Of a stretch of DNA of 64,000 bases, positions 9,139 to 18,079 are shown in pieces. Under the pieces are notes generated by a model. That model made no database searches and was not told the origin of the DNA. It saw only the letters and a program-made list of their open reading frames with translations. The stretch's first letter is position 1. The number at the start of each line of letters is the position of its first letter. The translations under genes were made by a program, and so were the position numbers. This DNA comes from Vibrio pelagius (lineage in GTDB: Bacteria; Pseudomonadota; Gammaproteobacteria; Enterobacterales; Vibrionaceae): positions 1,054,001-1,118,000 of the forward strand of contig NZ_AP025503.1 of the NCBI RefSeq assembly GCF_024347575.1. Direction: 5' to 3'.

Positions 9139-10224
9139 ATGAAGCAATATCGAAATCTATTATTAGCCCTGCCTCTGATTGCTTTAGCTGGATGTAATTC
9201 GACTTCGAACGGTACTCATAAAGCTAAAGTCGCTAAGCCTGCGGCGGATTACAAGTTTACTGAAAGTGCGTTGGACGAAATCATCGAAGATAGAGAGGAT
9301 TACTTTGAAGGCATGAGCTTAACTTATGATGGAAAATCATACCATAAAGTTCAGTTTGCAGAGGGTTTCGGTAACGTTTTACTTATAGCAAGATTGGCAG
9401 ACGATCACGGTCAGACCCTTGACGTTGCTATCTACAACGACAGACCGGGTTGTTATATTTATTCTCCAAAAACACGGTTAAAAACGTTTGATTGTCGCGC
9501 CAATAAGCGTTCGGTAGGTGAAGATAAAACGCTGATACAGTCGGAAGTTGAGGGTTCACGCCAATCAGTAATGGTTGAGTACTATAATGAGGCGTTTGAA
9601 GCGTTAGGTAGCATGGGATCTACCATCTTAACGGCCTCAGAAGTCGACGGTAAGGTGAATATTGTCACTTCATTTGCGTTTGATGATATCTATCGAGAAA
9701 TTAAACCGGTAGATGACCCTCGAAATCGATCGACATTAGGTGTGACGACGTTTCTACAACTAAAAGGTCTTGTGGAAAAGTATGTTGGAGAAGATATGAC
9801 GATGAAGTTTGATAATCATATCGGTGGCAGTGGCGATGATGATATCAACATGTACACGGGCTTGTTGATCAATAAAACTAAGATGCACACGGTAGTCACA
9901 CCTAACGGTTCGGTTTTTTCTGGCGGCACCGATCTATTCGCAGCAGGTCAAACGCGTACGCTTCAGCGCGCGAAGAAGATTGATAACTTTGAAACGCTTG
10001 AGCAAATCGGTGTTCACAGTTGGGGGAGTGAGGGTAAAACTGCGAAGGATTTCCCTTATACGGATGAAAGTCACCGTAAACAAGCCACTTATTTCAATAC
10101 GGTAATGGGTGATAAAGGTGTCGACTTCTATCTGTTTACCTTAGATTCTGCTCCATTTAATGGAGAGCATTGGATAACCAAAGCGGATTCAGATAAGTAT
10201 CAATTTATCACTCATATTGAGTAG
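9139..10224 (+). CDS. Predicted lipoprotein of unknown function
   Basis: A 361-residue protein with a lipoprotein signal (MKQYRNLLLALPLIALAGC; lipobox LAGC), so it is probably anchored in the outer membrane facing the periplasm. The mature part is mixed charged and polar with no domain I recognise. It contains a pair of Cys (YDNRPGC-like region and FDCRANK) that may form a disulfide. ATG at 9139 has GGAG seven bases upstream; an in-frame upstream start at 9031 would put 36 residues ahead of a clean signal peptide and is rejected. It is divergent from the two-component system and followed by its own terminator. Confidence 0.8.
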   Translation: MKQYRNLLLALPLIALAGCNSTSNGTHKAKVAKPAADYKFTESALDEIIEDREDYFEGMSLTYDGKSYHKVQFAEGFGNVLLIARLADDHGQTLDVAIYNDRPGCYIYSPKTRLKTFDCRANKRSVGEDKTLIQSEVEGSRQSVMVEYYNEAFEALGSMGSTILTASEVDGKVNIVTSFAFDDIYREIKPVDDPRNRSTLGVTTFLQLKGLVEKYVGEDMTMKFDNHIGGSGDDDINMYTGLLINKTKMHTVVTPNGSVFSGGTDLFAAGQTRTLQRAKKIDNFETLEQIGVHSWGSEGKTAKDFPYTDESHRKQATYFNTVMGDKGVDFYLFTLDSAPFNGEHWITKADSDKYQFITHIE

Positions 10225-10237
10225 TGGTACTTGACGG

Positions 10238-10266
10238 CAGTGACGTCATTTGGCGTCACTGTTAAT
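10238..10266 (+). terminator. Intrinsic terminator of the lipoprotein gene
   Basis: Stem CAGTGACG / CGTCACTG with an 8-base loop, then a T-rich stretch. It overlaps the last codons of the convergent DCC-protein gene. Confidence 0.75.
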
Positions 10267-10647
10267 TTTACAGCTTTTGTTATCACAACGCGCAACGCCT
10301 GTTAGCCAATACGATATTTTGTAGCGGTTGTTAGCGAAGCGTAAGTAGCACCAGTCGGCCAAAGGTTTAATGAGTGGCCAGCGTAGTGGTGCATATAACC
10401 ATCCTTTACCTACCAAGTCCCAAGCCTTATGGGTTACGTCTAACCCGAGTATTAATTCCCCTTTGTCATTCAATGCATGCAAGACCGTGTTGGCCGCGTT
10501 AGCGTCAATGTTTGGGTATTGAGCAAATTCATCGCTGTAAATGTCGACTGTCTTTATGCTGTTGTTGATGTCTTGCTTGGTGAGGGCATTCATCTCCTTT
10601 GAGCACAGAGGGCAGGTTCCATCATAAAATATCGTCAGTTGAGGCAT
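10246..10647 (-). CDS. DCC-family thiol-disulfide oxidoreductase-like protein (DUF393)
   Basis: A 133-residue protein starting MPQLTIFYDGTCPLC. The DGTCPLC motif (CxxC at about residues 12-15) is the hallmark of the DUF393/DCC family, thought to be thioredoxin-like. Later conserved parts (KGWLYAPLRWPLIKPLADWCYLRFANNRY) fit the family. The substrate and partner are unknown. It stands alone, convergent with the upstream lipoprotein gene. Confidence 0.88.
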   Translation of the reverse strand: MPQLTIFYDGTCPLCSKEMNALTKQDINNSIKTVDIYSDEFAQYPNIDANAANTVLHALNDKGELILGLDVTHKAWDLVGKGWLYAPLRWPLIKPLADWCYLRFANNRYKISYWLTGVARCDNKSCKINSDAK

Positions 10648-10849
10648 TGCTTTTCCATTGGTTGCATTGTTTTTTCTGTTATAGACATACGCAAAGTGAC
10701 TCTCGTTTGATCATAATAATCGGTTGTTTTTCAGTTAGATTAGACGCCGTTCTATGAAAAACTATACTTGTTCAAAGTGAGCCTAACATTGCTGTTTTGC
10801 ATCTTCTAGGTAAACTCACGTCCCCAGTCATCATCTAGAGTGGATACTC

Positions 10850-11407
10850 ATGATAAAAAGAGTCTCACAATTTTCCCTTCTTGCCGCCGCTTTTTCGATT
10901 CTAGCAGGCTGCGCTAGTTACAGTATCTCAGAGAAAGATATGACCCGGTATTTGCAAGATTCCATCAATATCAATCAATCCGTTGGTGTGGAGAGCATGA
11001 TGTACGCTCAAGTCGCAGTCGAAGACTTACAAGTTAAGATTGGACGTGCAGATGCGGATCGCGTGTCTGTGTTTGCAAACACGAATGCTCAAGTGCAAGT
11101 ATTCAATATGCCTAATATCGGACTGGATCTCGATATTGAATTTAGCGCGATTCCAGAGTACGACAAAGAGAATGGTGAAGTGTATTTGAAATCGTTGCGC
11201 TTAGAGAGCATTGATGAAAAAGGTAAGCAGCTACCTGAGAATATCGCTAATCTACTGCGACCTGCAGTGTCTATGATTGGGTTGGCGCTGTCTCAACAGC
11301 CAGTTTATAAGCTAAGTGCGACAAAGGTTCAGGAGGCACTATTAAAATCGGCCGATCCGAACTTGGTTATCAAGAACAATGCACTCGTTATTAAGCTGTT
11401 CGATTAA
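10850..11407 (+). CDS. DUF1439 (YceB-like) lipoprotein
   Basis: A 185-residue lipoprotein with signal peptide and lipobox (SILAGCASY). The mature domain matches the DUF1439 family typified by E. coli YceB, which has a TULIP-like lipid-binding fold: ISEKDMTRYLQD near the start and a C-terminal region of alternating hydrophobic strands. It is likely anchored in the outer membrane and may bind lipid or hydrophobic ligand; no function is proven. ATG at 10850, single-gene unit. Confidence 0.83.
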   Translation: MIKRVSQFSLLAAAFSILAGCASYSISEKDMTRYLQDSININQSVGVESMMYAQVAVEDLQVKIGRADADRVSVFANTNAQVQVFNMPNIGLDLDIEFSAIPEYDKENGEVYLKSLRLESIDEKGKQLPENIANLLRPAVSMIGLALSQQPVYKLSATKVQEALLKSADPNLVIKNNALVIKLFD

Positions 11408-11445
11408 CCATAACTTAGAGAAAAGTTGATTTTGCAACTCTCTAT

Positions 11446-12174
11446 TCAAAGGTATAACGGGAGCATTTGACGCCAATAACGCCCTCTGTGCGCTCGGCCT
11501 TCCCATTCATACATTCGGTGCTGAATCCCTTTTTGGTTCAGAATCTGACTGAGCTGGTGGTTGTTTTGCAGAAATGGATCTTCCTTACCTATCGCAAACA
11601 CAATGTCGCTATTTTTGATTTGGGTGAGTTGGTCAGAGGGAGGTAAACCAGGTAGAAAGTGAGTCGGGGTGTGGTAATAAATTTCGTCATTGTACAAGCC
11701 ATCGAACAGGTCTTTAAATGACTCAGTACTCCAAGTGAGGTCGTAGCGACCAGAAAACGCGACCAATTTCTGAAATAAGTGAGGATGTCTAAAAAATAGA
11801 GTCGCGGCATGGTAAGCACCCAGTGAACAGCCGTGCGAAATCGTACAAGGATGGCTGTTCTTACTCGCCATCAATGGCAGCACTTCTCTGAGAATATACT
11901 CTTCATACTGACAATGGCGGTGCATTCGGCCAAAAGGGTGCGCCCAGAAACAGTACATACTTTCGGTATCGACACTATCCACGCAGTAGAGTTGTAACTG
12001 CCCCGCATCGATCTTGTCGGCAATTGAATCGACTAACCCAAGGTTCTCATATTCGAAGAAACGGCCTGTACGAGTGGGGAAGACCAGAACTTTTGCACCC
12101 GCATGACCGAATATCAGTAGTTCCATGTTGCGATTGAGGTTGGGGCTCCACCATTTGTGATACTCACGTCTCAT
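11446..12174 (-). CDS. COG4947-type esterase (alpha/beta hydrolase)
   Basis: A 242-residue alpha/beta hydrolase related to the esterase-D/antigen-85 group. It has the nucleophile elbow GCSLG within TISHGCSLGAYHAA, an acidic segment near GKEDPFLQ and a C-terminal His (RAHRGRYW), which could complete a Ser-Asp-His triad. There is no signal peptide, so probably cytosolic. The start used is the ATG at 12174, 17 codons into the longest frame: it overlaps the upstream esterase gene by 11 bases and has a G-rich ribosome site (GGGGGAC). This tight overlap implies translational coupling with the acetylxylan-esterase-like gene. Substrate unknown. Confidence 0.82.
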   Translation of the reverse strand: MRREYHKWWSPNLNRNMELLIFGHAGAKVLVFPTRTGRFFEYENLGLVDSIADKIDAGQLQLYCVDSVDTESMYCFWAHPFGRMHRHCQYEEYILREVLPLMASKNSHPCTISHGCSLGAYHAATLFFRHPHLFQKLVAFSGRYDLTWSTESFKDLFDGLYNDEIYYHTPTHFLPGLPPSDQLTQIKNSDIVFAIGKEDPFLQNNHQLSQILNQKGIQHRMYEWEGRAHRGRYWRQMLPLYL

Positions 12175-13132
12175 CACAGTCCCCCAAGGTTTTAAAGAAC
12201 AACTCAACACTTTTACGTAGCTCACGACGCTGTTTGCCTTCGCCTCGGTAAATAAAGTGTCCTGCTTCTAATACAAACAGCTCTTTTTGACCTTTGCAGG
12301 CGTTGTAGGCGCTGAATTGCCCAGGAGGTGCGACATAAGGGTCGAACAGTGCTAAACCCCAGTGAGAAGGTTGAGAGATAAACTTGGCGGCGCATGAAGT
12401 ATCAAAATAGGGGAGGTTACGAGCAAGCAGGGCTTGATTACCAAAATCGATAAGGGCTTGTGTACTGCCAATGGTCGGCATAGCTAAGCGTAGCGATACA
12501 TTACCAAAAGTAGGCACATGAAAGTGACAGCGCTTGATGCGCCTATCAAAGGCTGTAGCAAAGATCGCAAGACCGCCCCCTAAGCTATTACCAATCATGC
12601 CAATTTTGTATTTGAGGTTGGGGTATAGAGTGAGCACCGCGGAAATCCCACACCACAAGTCTTGAACGCACCCACCTAAGATGTAGTGCTCTCTGTCTTG
12701 TACGTTATGCAGTACATGCCAGTACGGGTCGTCTGAGATGGGATGATGGTGGCTGCGACTGATACCACGCACACATGGGACTAATATCGCTGTATGTTTT
12801 AGCTTCCAAGTTGTATCTGGTTCATCAAGTCCGCCGTAGCCGTGAGCCCAAACGACTGCGCATTGAATTTCTTCTTTCTCAGGCAGTAATAGCCAACCAC
12901 CGATTCGCACGCCGTCGGTCGAGTTGTAATAGCAATCGAACACGCGCCAGTGATTTACAATACGTCCAGTATCTTGCAAGCTGACATAGGGCGTCACCTG
13001 CAGTGCTCGCTCATACTTCTGTTGCCAAAAATAGGCGAAGTCAGCTGGTGTAACGCTCGCTTCAACGTGCAAGAGCTGGTCTAGGTCATATCCGTAGGTC
13101 GGATCGAAGTCGTAATTGTGTTTAAAAGTCAC
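12164..13132 (-). CDS. Acetylxylan esterase-like hydrolase (AXE1 / CE7-like)
   Basis: A 322-residue alpha/beta hydrolase. Features: WRVFDCYYNSTDGVRIGGWL, AVVWAHGYGG (oxyanion segment), CVRGISRS, and nucleophile elbow GNSLGGG, with a late His in LEAGHFIYRG. This is the layout of the acetylxylan esterase/cephalosporin-C deacetylase family (CE7). It lacks a signal peptide, so it would act on short imported acetylated sugars or other esters. The start codon is GTG. It forms a two-gene unit with the overlapping downstream esterase. Confidence 0.82.
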   Translation of the reverse strand: MTFKHNYDFDPTYGYDLDQLLHVEASVTPADFAYFWQQKYERALQVTPYVSLQDTGRIVNHWRVFDCYYNSTDGVRIGGWLLLPEKEEIQCAVVWAHGYGGLDEPDTTWKLKHTAILVPCVRGISRSHHHPISDDPYWHVLHNVQDREHYILGGCVQDLWCGISAVLTLYPNLKYKIGMIGNSLGGGLAIFATAFDRRIKRCHFHVPTFGNVSLRLAMPTIGSTQALIDFGNQALLARNLPYFDTSCAAKFISQPSHWGLALFDPYVAPPGQFSAYNACKGQKELFVLEAGHFIYRGEGKQRRELRKSVELFFKTLGDCDET

Positions 13133-13387
13133 TGGCGTCTCGCTACTGGTTTGAGCGTGGAAAGAAAAACCTTATTGATCTCATGTTACATGCTTATTGC
13201 GAACACCGTGTTTGAGCTAACCCACAAACTTGTTTAAATATCCGTCAATGAGATCTAGATGAAACGACGATGCTTCTTTATTTATAGACCGACAGACAGC
13301 ACTGTATCCAGTTGAAATATAAGAAATGATAAACAAAAAGCCGCCACAGGGACGACTTTGTACATTGAGGGGATAAGACTGAATTGC

Positions 13388-14290
13388 CTATGCAATCTTT
13401 TTAAACGGTTTGAGCAACTGTTTTCCAAATACGTTGATAAGCGCGCCTGTCACAATCAAGCCACCACCTAGGTAAGTCCAAACAGATGGTATTTCGTTGA
13501 ATAGCCAAACGCCAAGCAGCGCCGAAAAAACAATCTGTACGTAGGAATAAGCCGAAGCTTTACCGGCAGCTTGAGTTTGCATCGCTTTGGTTAAGCCATA
13601 TTGTCCGATCTGGGTGAACACTCCGACCAATACCAACATGATGGTGATGAACAAGCTTGGCCAAACAAAGTCATTCCAAATCAGGGCTATCGAGACTGGT
13701 AGCGCAACCATTGGGAAGTAAAGGATAATCACTGAGCTGTCCTCGGTTTGGCTGAGCTTTCGTACAATCACATAAGCAATCGAGCTACCAAATGCACCGA
13801 TCAATGCCACCAAGATGCTGAATAGAGGCAGTTCATTGGTGATATCGCTGTTCATATTTGGTTGAACCATCACAAATAGACCAGCTAGGCAGAAGGCAAT
13901 GCAGATCATGGTTGAGGTTTGAACTCGCTCTTTGAGAAAGAGAACACCAAGTAGAGCCGTAAACACAGGATGTACGTATTGAAGGATGGTCGCTTCAGCC
14001 AGAGGTAGTGTCGTTACTGCATAGTAAACACACATCAACGCTGCAGTACCGACGGCACCCCGTACAAATAATAACGGTTTGTTGTTCCCCCAAACCGAGA
14101 TTCCCTTACGCTTCACATCAACATAGCTGATGATAAGAGACACCAAGGCCCTAGCAGCGACAATTTCAAAGACAGGAATGCCATAGTTGCTCACGTACTT
14201 TACGGATGCTGACATCAGCGCAAACCCTAATGCGGATAGCAACATAAAGCGAACCCCAACGGGGATGAACGAGAAAGAGAGTGAAGACAT
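13388..14290 (-). CDS. DMT-family (EamA) transporter
   Basis: A 300-residue inner-membrane protein with about ten hydrophobic helices forming two EamA repeats (about 14-140 and 155-290). The first repeat contains FALMSASVKYVSNYG and the helix pair around TILQYVHPVFTALLGVLFLKE, characteristic of the RhaT/YdcZ/S-adenosylmethionine transporter superfamily. The substrate cannot be inferred. It lies 112 bp downstream of the LacI-type gene on the same strand and could be co-transcribed with it. Confidence 0.87.
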   Translation of the reverse strand: MSSLSFSFIPVGVRFMLLSALGFALMSASVKYVSNYGIPVFEIVAARALVSLIISYVDVKRKGISVWGNNKPLLFVRGAVGTAALMCVYYAVTTLPLAEATILQYVHPVFTALLGVLFLKERVQTSTMICIAFCLAGLFVMVQPNMNSDITNELPLFSILVALIGAFGSSIAYVIVRKLSQTEDSSVIILYFPMVALPVSIALIWNDFVWPSLFITIMLVLVGVFTQIGQYGLTKAMQTQAAGKASAYSYVQIVFSALLGVWLFNEIPSVWTYLGGGLIVTGALINVFGKQLLKPFKKIA

Positions 14291-14402
14291 AGGGTTTCTT
14301 TGTGAGTTGAGTTAGAACTGAATGTGAATCATACATCAATTGCGAACATCGAACGTAAGCGAATTGAAAATTATTCCACTTTACGTTTACATAGTCTTAG
14401 CG

Positions 14403-15428
14403 TTACTTGAGCGTCGTTTTTCTCTCAATGAACTTAACCGGAACCATCAGTTTAACTAGGCTTGTGTCTTGCTCTTGGATTTGGTTTACCACGATTTTCA
14501 CGGACTCACGAGCTAGGCGTTTGAAATCCTGCTTGAATGTCGAGAGTTGATAGTTAAGCCACTGTGTTTGCGGGATATCATCAAAGCCAATCACCTGTAG
14601 GTCTTCAGGGATTCTGAGATTGAACTCCAAACGAGCCACATCCATCACCGCCATTGCGAGGTTATCCGTCGCACAAAAGATTGCTTCTGGTTTAGAAGAT
14701 TCTGAAAACAGAGATCTGATCGTTTCTAGCGCATCAAGATAGTCATAATCCGCTTCAATCACGCGCGCTGGCTTACCGGTTAAGTCTTCGAACTCAGAAC
14801 AAAAACCGGCCTCGCGTTCGTCATTGGTATACGTTGGGACGTTACCAGTTAGGTAAACTGCAGACGTGACGCCGCTGCTGTGAAACTGCTGTGCTGCAAG
14901 CTGCCCGGCAGCATAGTTATCGCTGACTACATGGCTGCTCTTCGTGCCTTCAACTACGCGAGCATACTGAACAATAGGGATATCGAACTCTTCACACTCT
15001 TCATAGAGCGATTTATTAAAGGTTGCAGATGCAGCAATGACACCATCAACTCGATATTGGAAGATATTAGGGATCGAGTGGTTGTCGTTTGCATCAACCT
15101 GCCACGGAATAAGTACGGCTGAGTATCCCTGTTTTTGCAGCTCTGTGGAAATGAGTTGTAGGGTTTTCATGTGGATAGGGTAATCGGCATCTGGGAAAAC
15201 CAATCCAATCAATTTAGACTCGTTGGTAGTCAGGCTCCGCGCAAAAGCGTTTGGGCGATAGTTAAGAGCTTTCGCCGCTTCAAATACTTTTTGCTTGGTC
15301 TTTTCTGATACCGAACTGCCCGGTACAAATACACGAGAAACAGTAGATTGAGAAACGCCAGCAAGCTTAGCAACATCTTTTGAGGTTACGGTTGCTTTCG
15401 GTAAAGATGAGTGTTTTGGAGAGTTCAT
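14403..15428 (-). CDS. LacI-family transcriptional regulator
   Basis: A 341-residue regulator with an N-terminal LacI HTH (TSKDVAKLAGVSQSTVSRVF, about 17-36) and hinge helix (YRPNAFARSL), then a periplasmic-binding-type effector domain (about 72-335; VIAASATFNKSLYEE, GFDDIPQTQWLNYQLSTF). Such proteins usually repress sugar or organic-acid genes until a metabolite binds. It lies just downstream of the porin gene, separated by a terminator, so it is probably transcribed from its own promoter. The porin, NTF2-like and MFS genes are the obvious candidate targets. Confidence 0.93.
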   Translation of the reverse strand: MNSPKHSSLPKATVTSKDVAKLAGVSQSTVSRVFVPGSSVSEKTKQKVFEAAKALNYRPNAFARSLTTNESKLIGLVFPDADYPIHMKTLQLISTELQKQGYSAVLIPWQVDANDNHSIPNIFQYRVDGVIAASATFNKSLYEECEEFDIPIVQYARVVEGTKSSHVVSDNYAAGQLAAQQFHSSGVTSAVYLTGNVPTYTNDEREAGFCSEFEDLTGKPARVIEADYDYLDALETIRSLFSESSKPEAIFCATDNLAMAVMDVARLEFNLRIPEDLQVIGFDDIPQTQWLNYQLSTFKQDFKRLARESVKIVVNQIQEQDTSLVKLMVPVKFIERKTTLK

Positions 15429-15563
15429 AGACCATGCATTATAAGCAGAATTGATGTCATATAGAGTACCATAAGTAGGTACGTATTCAAAAAATCAATT
15501 CGGTAAAGTCCTATGAAAATAAGGCTTAGATGGTGAGGTTGGGTTGTAGGCTGGGTATAACCC

Positions 15564-15607
15564 AAAAAGCTCTGCTTAGTTAGTGATTAACGTGGCAGAG
15601 CTTTTTT
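15564..15607. terminator. Bidirectional terminator between porin and LacI genes
   Basis: Arms AAAAAGCTCTGC and GCAGAGCTTTTT form a 12-bp stem with a 19-base loop. T runs occur on both strands. It ends the porin transcript ahead of the LacI gene. Confidence 0.88.
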
Positions 15608-15644
15608 AGATCATCGTTATATCGTTTGATTGAGAATCCAAAGA

Positions 15645-16739
15645 TTAGAAGTAGTATCGAATACCTGCAGCGAATTGGTCATCGCTATTTTCGTATTTCG
15701 CACCGTTGTATGAATCGTTACCATTATCGAATTGGTACTCGGTCCATACTAAGAATTTGTTTTTCTTAAAGTGGTATTCAAGACCAGGGATAATCAACTG
15801 ACGCTCGTAACCATTGGCATTGTTATCTGTATCCGTTAAGTAGTTAACGTTAAGGGTTGGGCGAAGGCCATTCTCAAAGTGGTAGTAAGTAAAGAATTCA
15901 GCACCACGGTGATCGTAGAACTCTGACTGGCTGGTGGTTTCCCAGTTTGAGCCTTGGCTGTAAGTGAAGCCAATAAACAATCCGTTGTTGGTGTAGTTCA
16001 CACCTAATAAACCGATGCGTTGAGTATCGCCATTTTTGATGTTCTGAACACCCGCATCAACATCGTCAAACTCATTCTGATGGTAGGCTAAACCGATAGT
16101 TAGGCCATCCATAATTGTGTATAGCGTTGACGCGCCGATACCATTTTTCAACGTCACAGTATCTGAGTCAGTTTGGTTGTATCTTTTAGAAACAGACACA
16201 TCTTCGCGAGTGGTTTGGTAAGTGAAGCCGTACTTCCAGTTGTCATTGATGTTGTTGCGGTAGGTGATTGAGTTTTCCGCTCGGCCTGTACCCGAAGCGA
16301 TGCCCCAGTCAGACATGTTGTAGTAGCCAGAACCACGTGAACCAAATACACGCCCCATATCGGTAAACCAAGCCACATCGTAGAAGGTAGACCACTGCTT
16401 AGTACCTGCTGCAATCTTGCCGTACTTATCGTGCTCTACGCCAGCGTATAGAAGTCGGTCATAAATATTGTCGCCGTTAGCACCAGAGTTGTAACCCCAT
16501 TCGGCATGGCCAAAGCCAGTCCAACCGTTGTCTAAGCCCATTTGACCTTTTAGGCCAAAGCGAGAGCTACCGCTGTTCCATTCGCCATTATGATCGCCGC
16601 CCTTATCATGGTAACGAACGTCAAAACGACCATCTAGTGTTAGGCTATCGCCCGCGTCATTGGTAAAAGTGTGTGCAGCAAAAGCTGAACCTGAAGTCAG
16701 TGCTGTCAGGATCACTGCAGAAAGAATCGACTTTTTCAT
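15645..16739 (-). CDS. Outer membrane general porin (OmpC/OmpU-like beta barrel)
   Basis: A 364-residue protein with a clear signal peptide (MKKSILSAVILTALTSGSAFA, cut after AFA), short alternating beta strands throughout and a C-terminal phenylalanine (AAGIRYYF), the BAM recognition signature. RFGLKGQMGLDNGWTGFGHAEWGY is typical of Gram-negative porins. Expected to be a trimeric 16-strand channel. It sits at the 3' end of the MFS and NTF2-like gene run, about 196 bp after the NTF2-like gene, and may admit the locus substrate through the outer membrane. Confidence 0.9.
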   Translation of the reverse strand: MKKSILSAVILTALTSGSAFAAHTFTNDAGDSLTLDGRFDVRYHDKGGDHNGEWNSGSSRFGLKGQMGLDNGWTGFGHAEWGYNSGANGDNIYDRLLYAGVEHDKYGKIAAGTKQWSTFYDVAWFTDMGRVFGSRGSGYYNMSDWGIASGTGRAENSITYRNNINDNWKYGFTYQTTREDVSVSKRYNQTDSDTVTLKNGIGASTLYTIMDGLTIGLAYHQNEFDDVDAGVQNIKNGDTQRIGLLGVNYTNNGLFIGFTYSQGSNWETTSQSEFYDHRGAEFFTYYHFENGLRPTLNVNYLTDTDNNANGYERQLIIPGLEYHFKKNKFLVWTEYQFDNGNDSYNGAKYENSDDQFAAGIRYYF

Positions 16740-16858
16740 TGTAATTCTCTTTATTCAGGCCGCAGAAAGCCACCGTGCTTTCAAGCCCGTTAAATGTAGT
16801 GGTTCAGAGGGTGCACTCATCCGTGAGGCACAGGTTGGTTATTTTGAGTGGAGCAAGT

Positions 16859-16886
16859 TGCCGAGGGCGAGAAGGAGCCCTCGGCA
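16859..16886 (-). other. Intercistronic hairpin upstream of the porin gene
   Basis: A perfect 10-bp stem (TGCCGAGGGC / GCCCTCGGCA) around an 8-base loop lies between the NTF2-like and porin genes. There is no U tract on the minus strand, so it is more likely an RNA-stabilising or processing hairpin, or a Rho-linked attenuator, than an ordinary terminator. Confidence 0.7.
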
Positions 16887-16935
16887 GTCATGTCGACCTA
16901 GTGTAGGTATGGACTAAGTAGACAATAGGGCAGAG

Positions 16936-17952
16936 TTACAGCGTTGGGTTCATGATAGTAGAAGTGCGTTCGAACACGTCTAGACCTTGCTGTTTCAACC
17001 AGTAAGGAAGGTCGATCAGTACCCAGTTCTCAGATAGCTTGTCGCCGTCACGGTAGTAAACATCAACCACTTGCATGTCTGCGCGAACTTCGCCACCAGT
17101 CATACCTAGGAAGCCACCGATTGGTGTGTTAGATAGGTTTGGCCAACCGAAGAAGCAAGAGAAGCTGCCTTCAGCGAAGCGACAAACGTGACCATTAAAC
17201 TTCTTGTCTTTCAGGTTATTACGGAAAGGAAGTTGGTGTTGCTTCTGGTAACGTGGAATGGTGTAAGATGCACCGATACCACAAGGGCCGTACCAGATCA
17301 TATCTTTAGACCAGCTCTTCTCAAGAACCTCTGGTGGACAACCCATTGCGCCGCTGTCGTTAAGGGCAGATAGGTCATCAACCATCTTGTTCACTAGAGC
17401 AAGCGTAGCAACACCTTCTTCTGGCGCTGCATCTTCAAACAGTAGACCGTCGTGGTTGCGTGGGCCAGGGTATACGAAGTGTTTGCCTGTTGATGGTGGT
17501 AGTGGGTAGCAACCCGCTTGGTCCATCATACCTAGTAGGTCTAGGAATAGACCTGTCTTAGTGATTTTTCCGTCAACAACACAGTTAAATTCCGCGTAGC
17601 GAACGTTCATGATTTTTCCGGTAGGGCGCATGCCTAGGTATTCAGCGTCGAATAGACCCATGAAGTGACCCATGCTCATTACCCAAATTTCATCTGGGTT
17701 GATTTCGTTGTTACCGCCGATGAAGATGTCTTGACGGCGTTGCATGCGAGTCATTGATTTCATCATTGGAGCCCAGAATACGTCAGCTGCTGCTTGAGCG
17801 CCTTCTTGCTCACGGAATGGGTAAACACCGCGCCACAAGTAATCTTCAGAAGTGTGTGCTTTTAGTACTTCAGCAACGTTCTCGTGAGTTGCATTTTCCA
17901 TCGCATCAAAATATTCGCGAACAATGCGTTTAGCTTCTTGATATTTAGACAT
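16936..17952 (-). CDS. Tandem NTF2/SnoaL-like protein
   Basis: A 338-residue soluble protein that appears to contain two NTF2/SnoaL-like cone-fold domains: about residues 8-150 (YFDAMENATHENVAEVLKAH; YLWRGVYPFRE) and about 185-330 (LVNKMVDDLSALND; MIWYGPCGIGASYTIPRYQK; VDVYYRDGDKLSENWVLIDL). SnoaL-like proteins cyclise, isomerise or hydrate small carbonyl compounds, or only bind ligands. There is no signal peptide, so it is cytosolic. It is flanked on the same strand by an MFS transporter and a porin, with a LacI regulator beyond, so it probably processes the imported substrate. The exact reaction is unknown. Confidence 0.75.
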   Translation of the reverse strand: MSKYQEAKRIVREYFDAMENATHENVAEVLKAHTSEDYLWRGVYPFREQEGAQAAADVFWAPMMKSMTRMQRRQDIFIGGNNEINPDEIWVMSMGHFMGLFDAEYLGMRPTGKIMNVRYAEFNCVVDGKITKTGLFLDLLGMMDQAGCYPLPPSTGKHFVYPGPRNHDGLLFEDAAPEEGVATLALVNKMVDDLSALNDSGAMGCPPEVLEKSWSKDMIWYGPCGIGASYTIPRYQKQHQLPFRNNLKDKKFNGHVCRFAEGSFSCFFGWPNLSNTPIGGFLGMTGGEVRADMQVVDVYYRDGDKLSENWVLIDLPYWLKQQGLDVFERTSTIMNPTL

Positions 17953-17975
17953 AATTCATTCTCTTTATGTTGTCG

Positions 17976-18034
17976 AGTCAACATTCGGAACAGGACTCGA
18001 TTTGGATTTTGTTACCGGCTGACTGCTCAGCCGG
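17976..18034 (-). other. Pair of hairpins between MFS and NTF2-like genes
   Basis: The intercistronic gap holds one perfect 8-bp stem (CCGGCTGA / TCAGCCGG, 4-base loop, 18015-18034) and a second 6-bp stem (CGAGTC / GACTCG). Neither has a clear U tail. They may set relative mRNA stability within an MFS to NTF2-like transcript. Confidence 0.55.
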
Positions 18035-18079
18035 ATCAATGTTTATTTCTTGTCTTGAGAGACTTTCAGCTGAAGGGGA

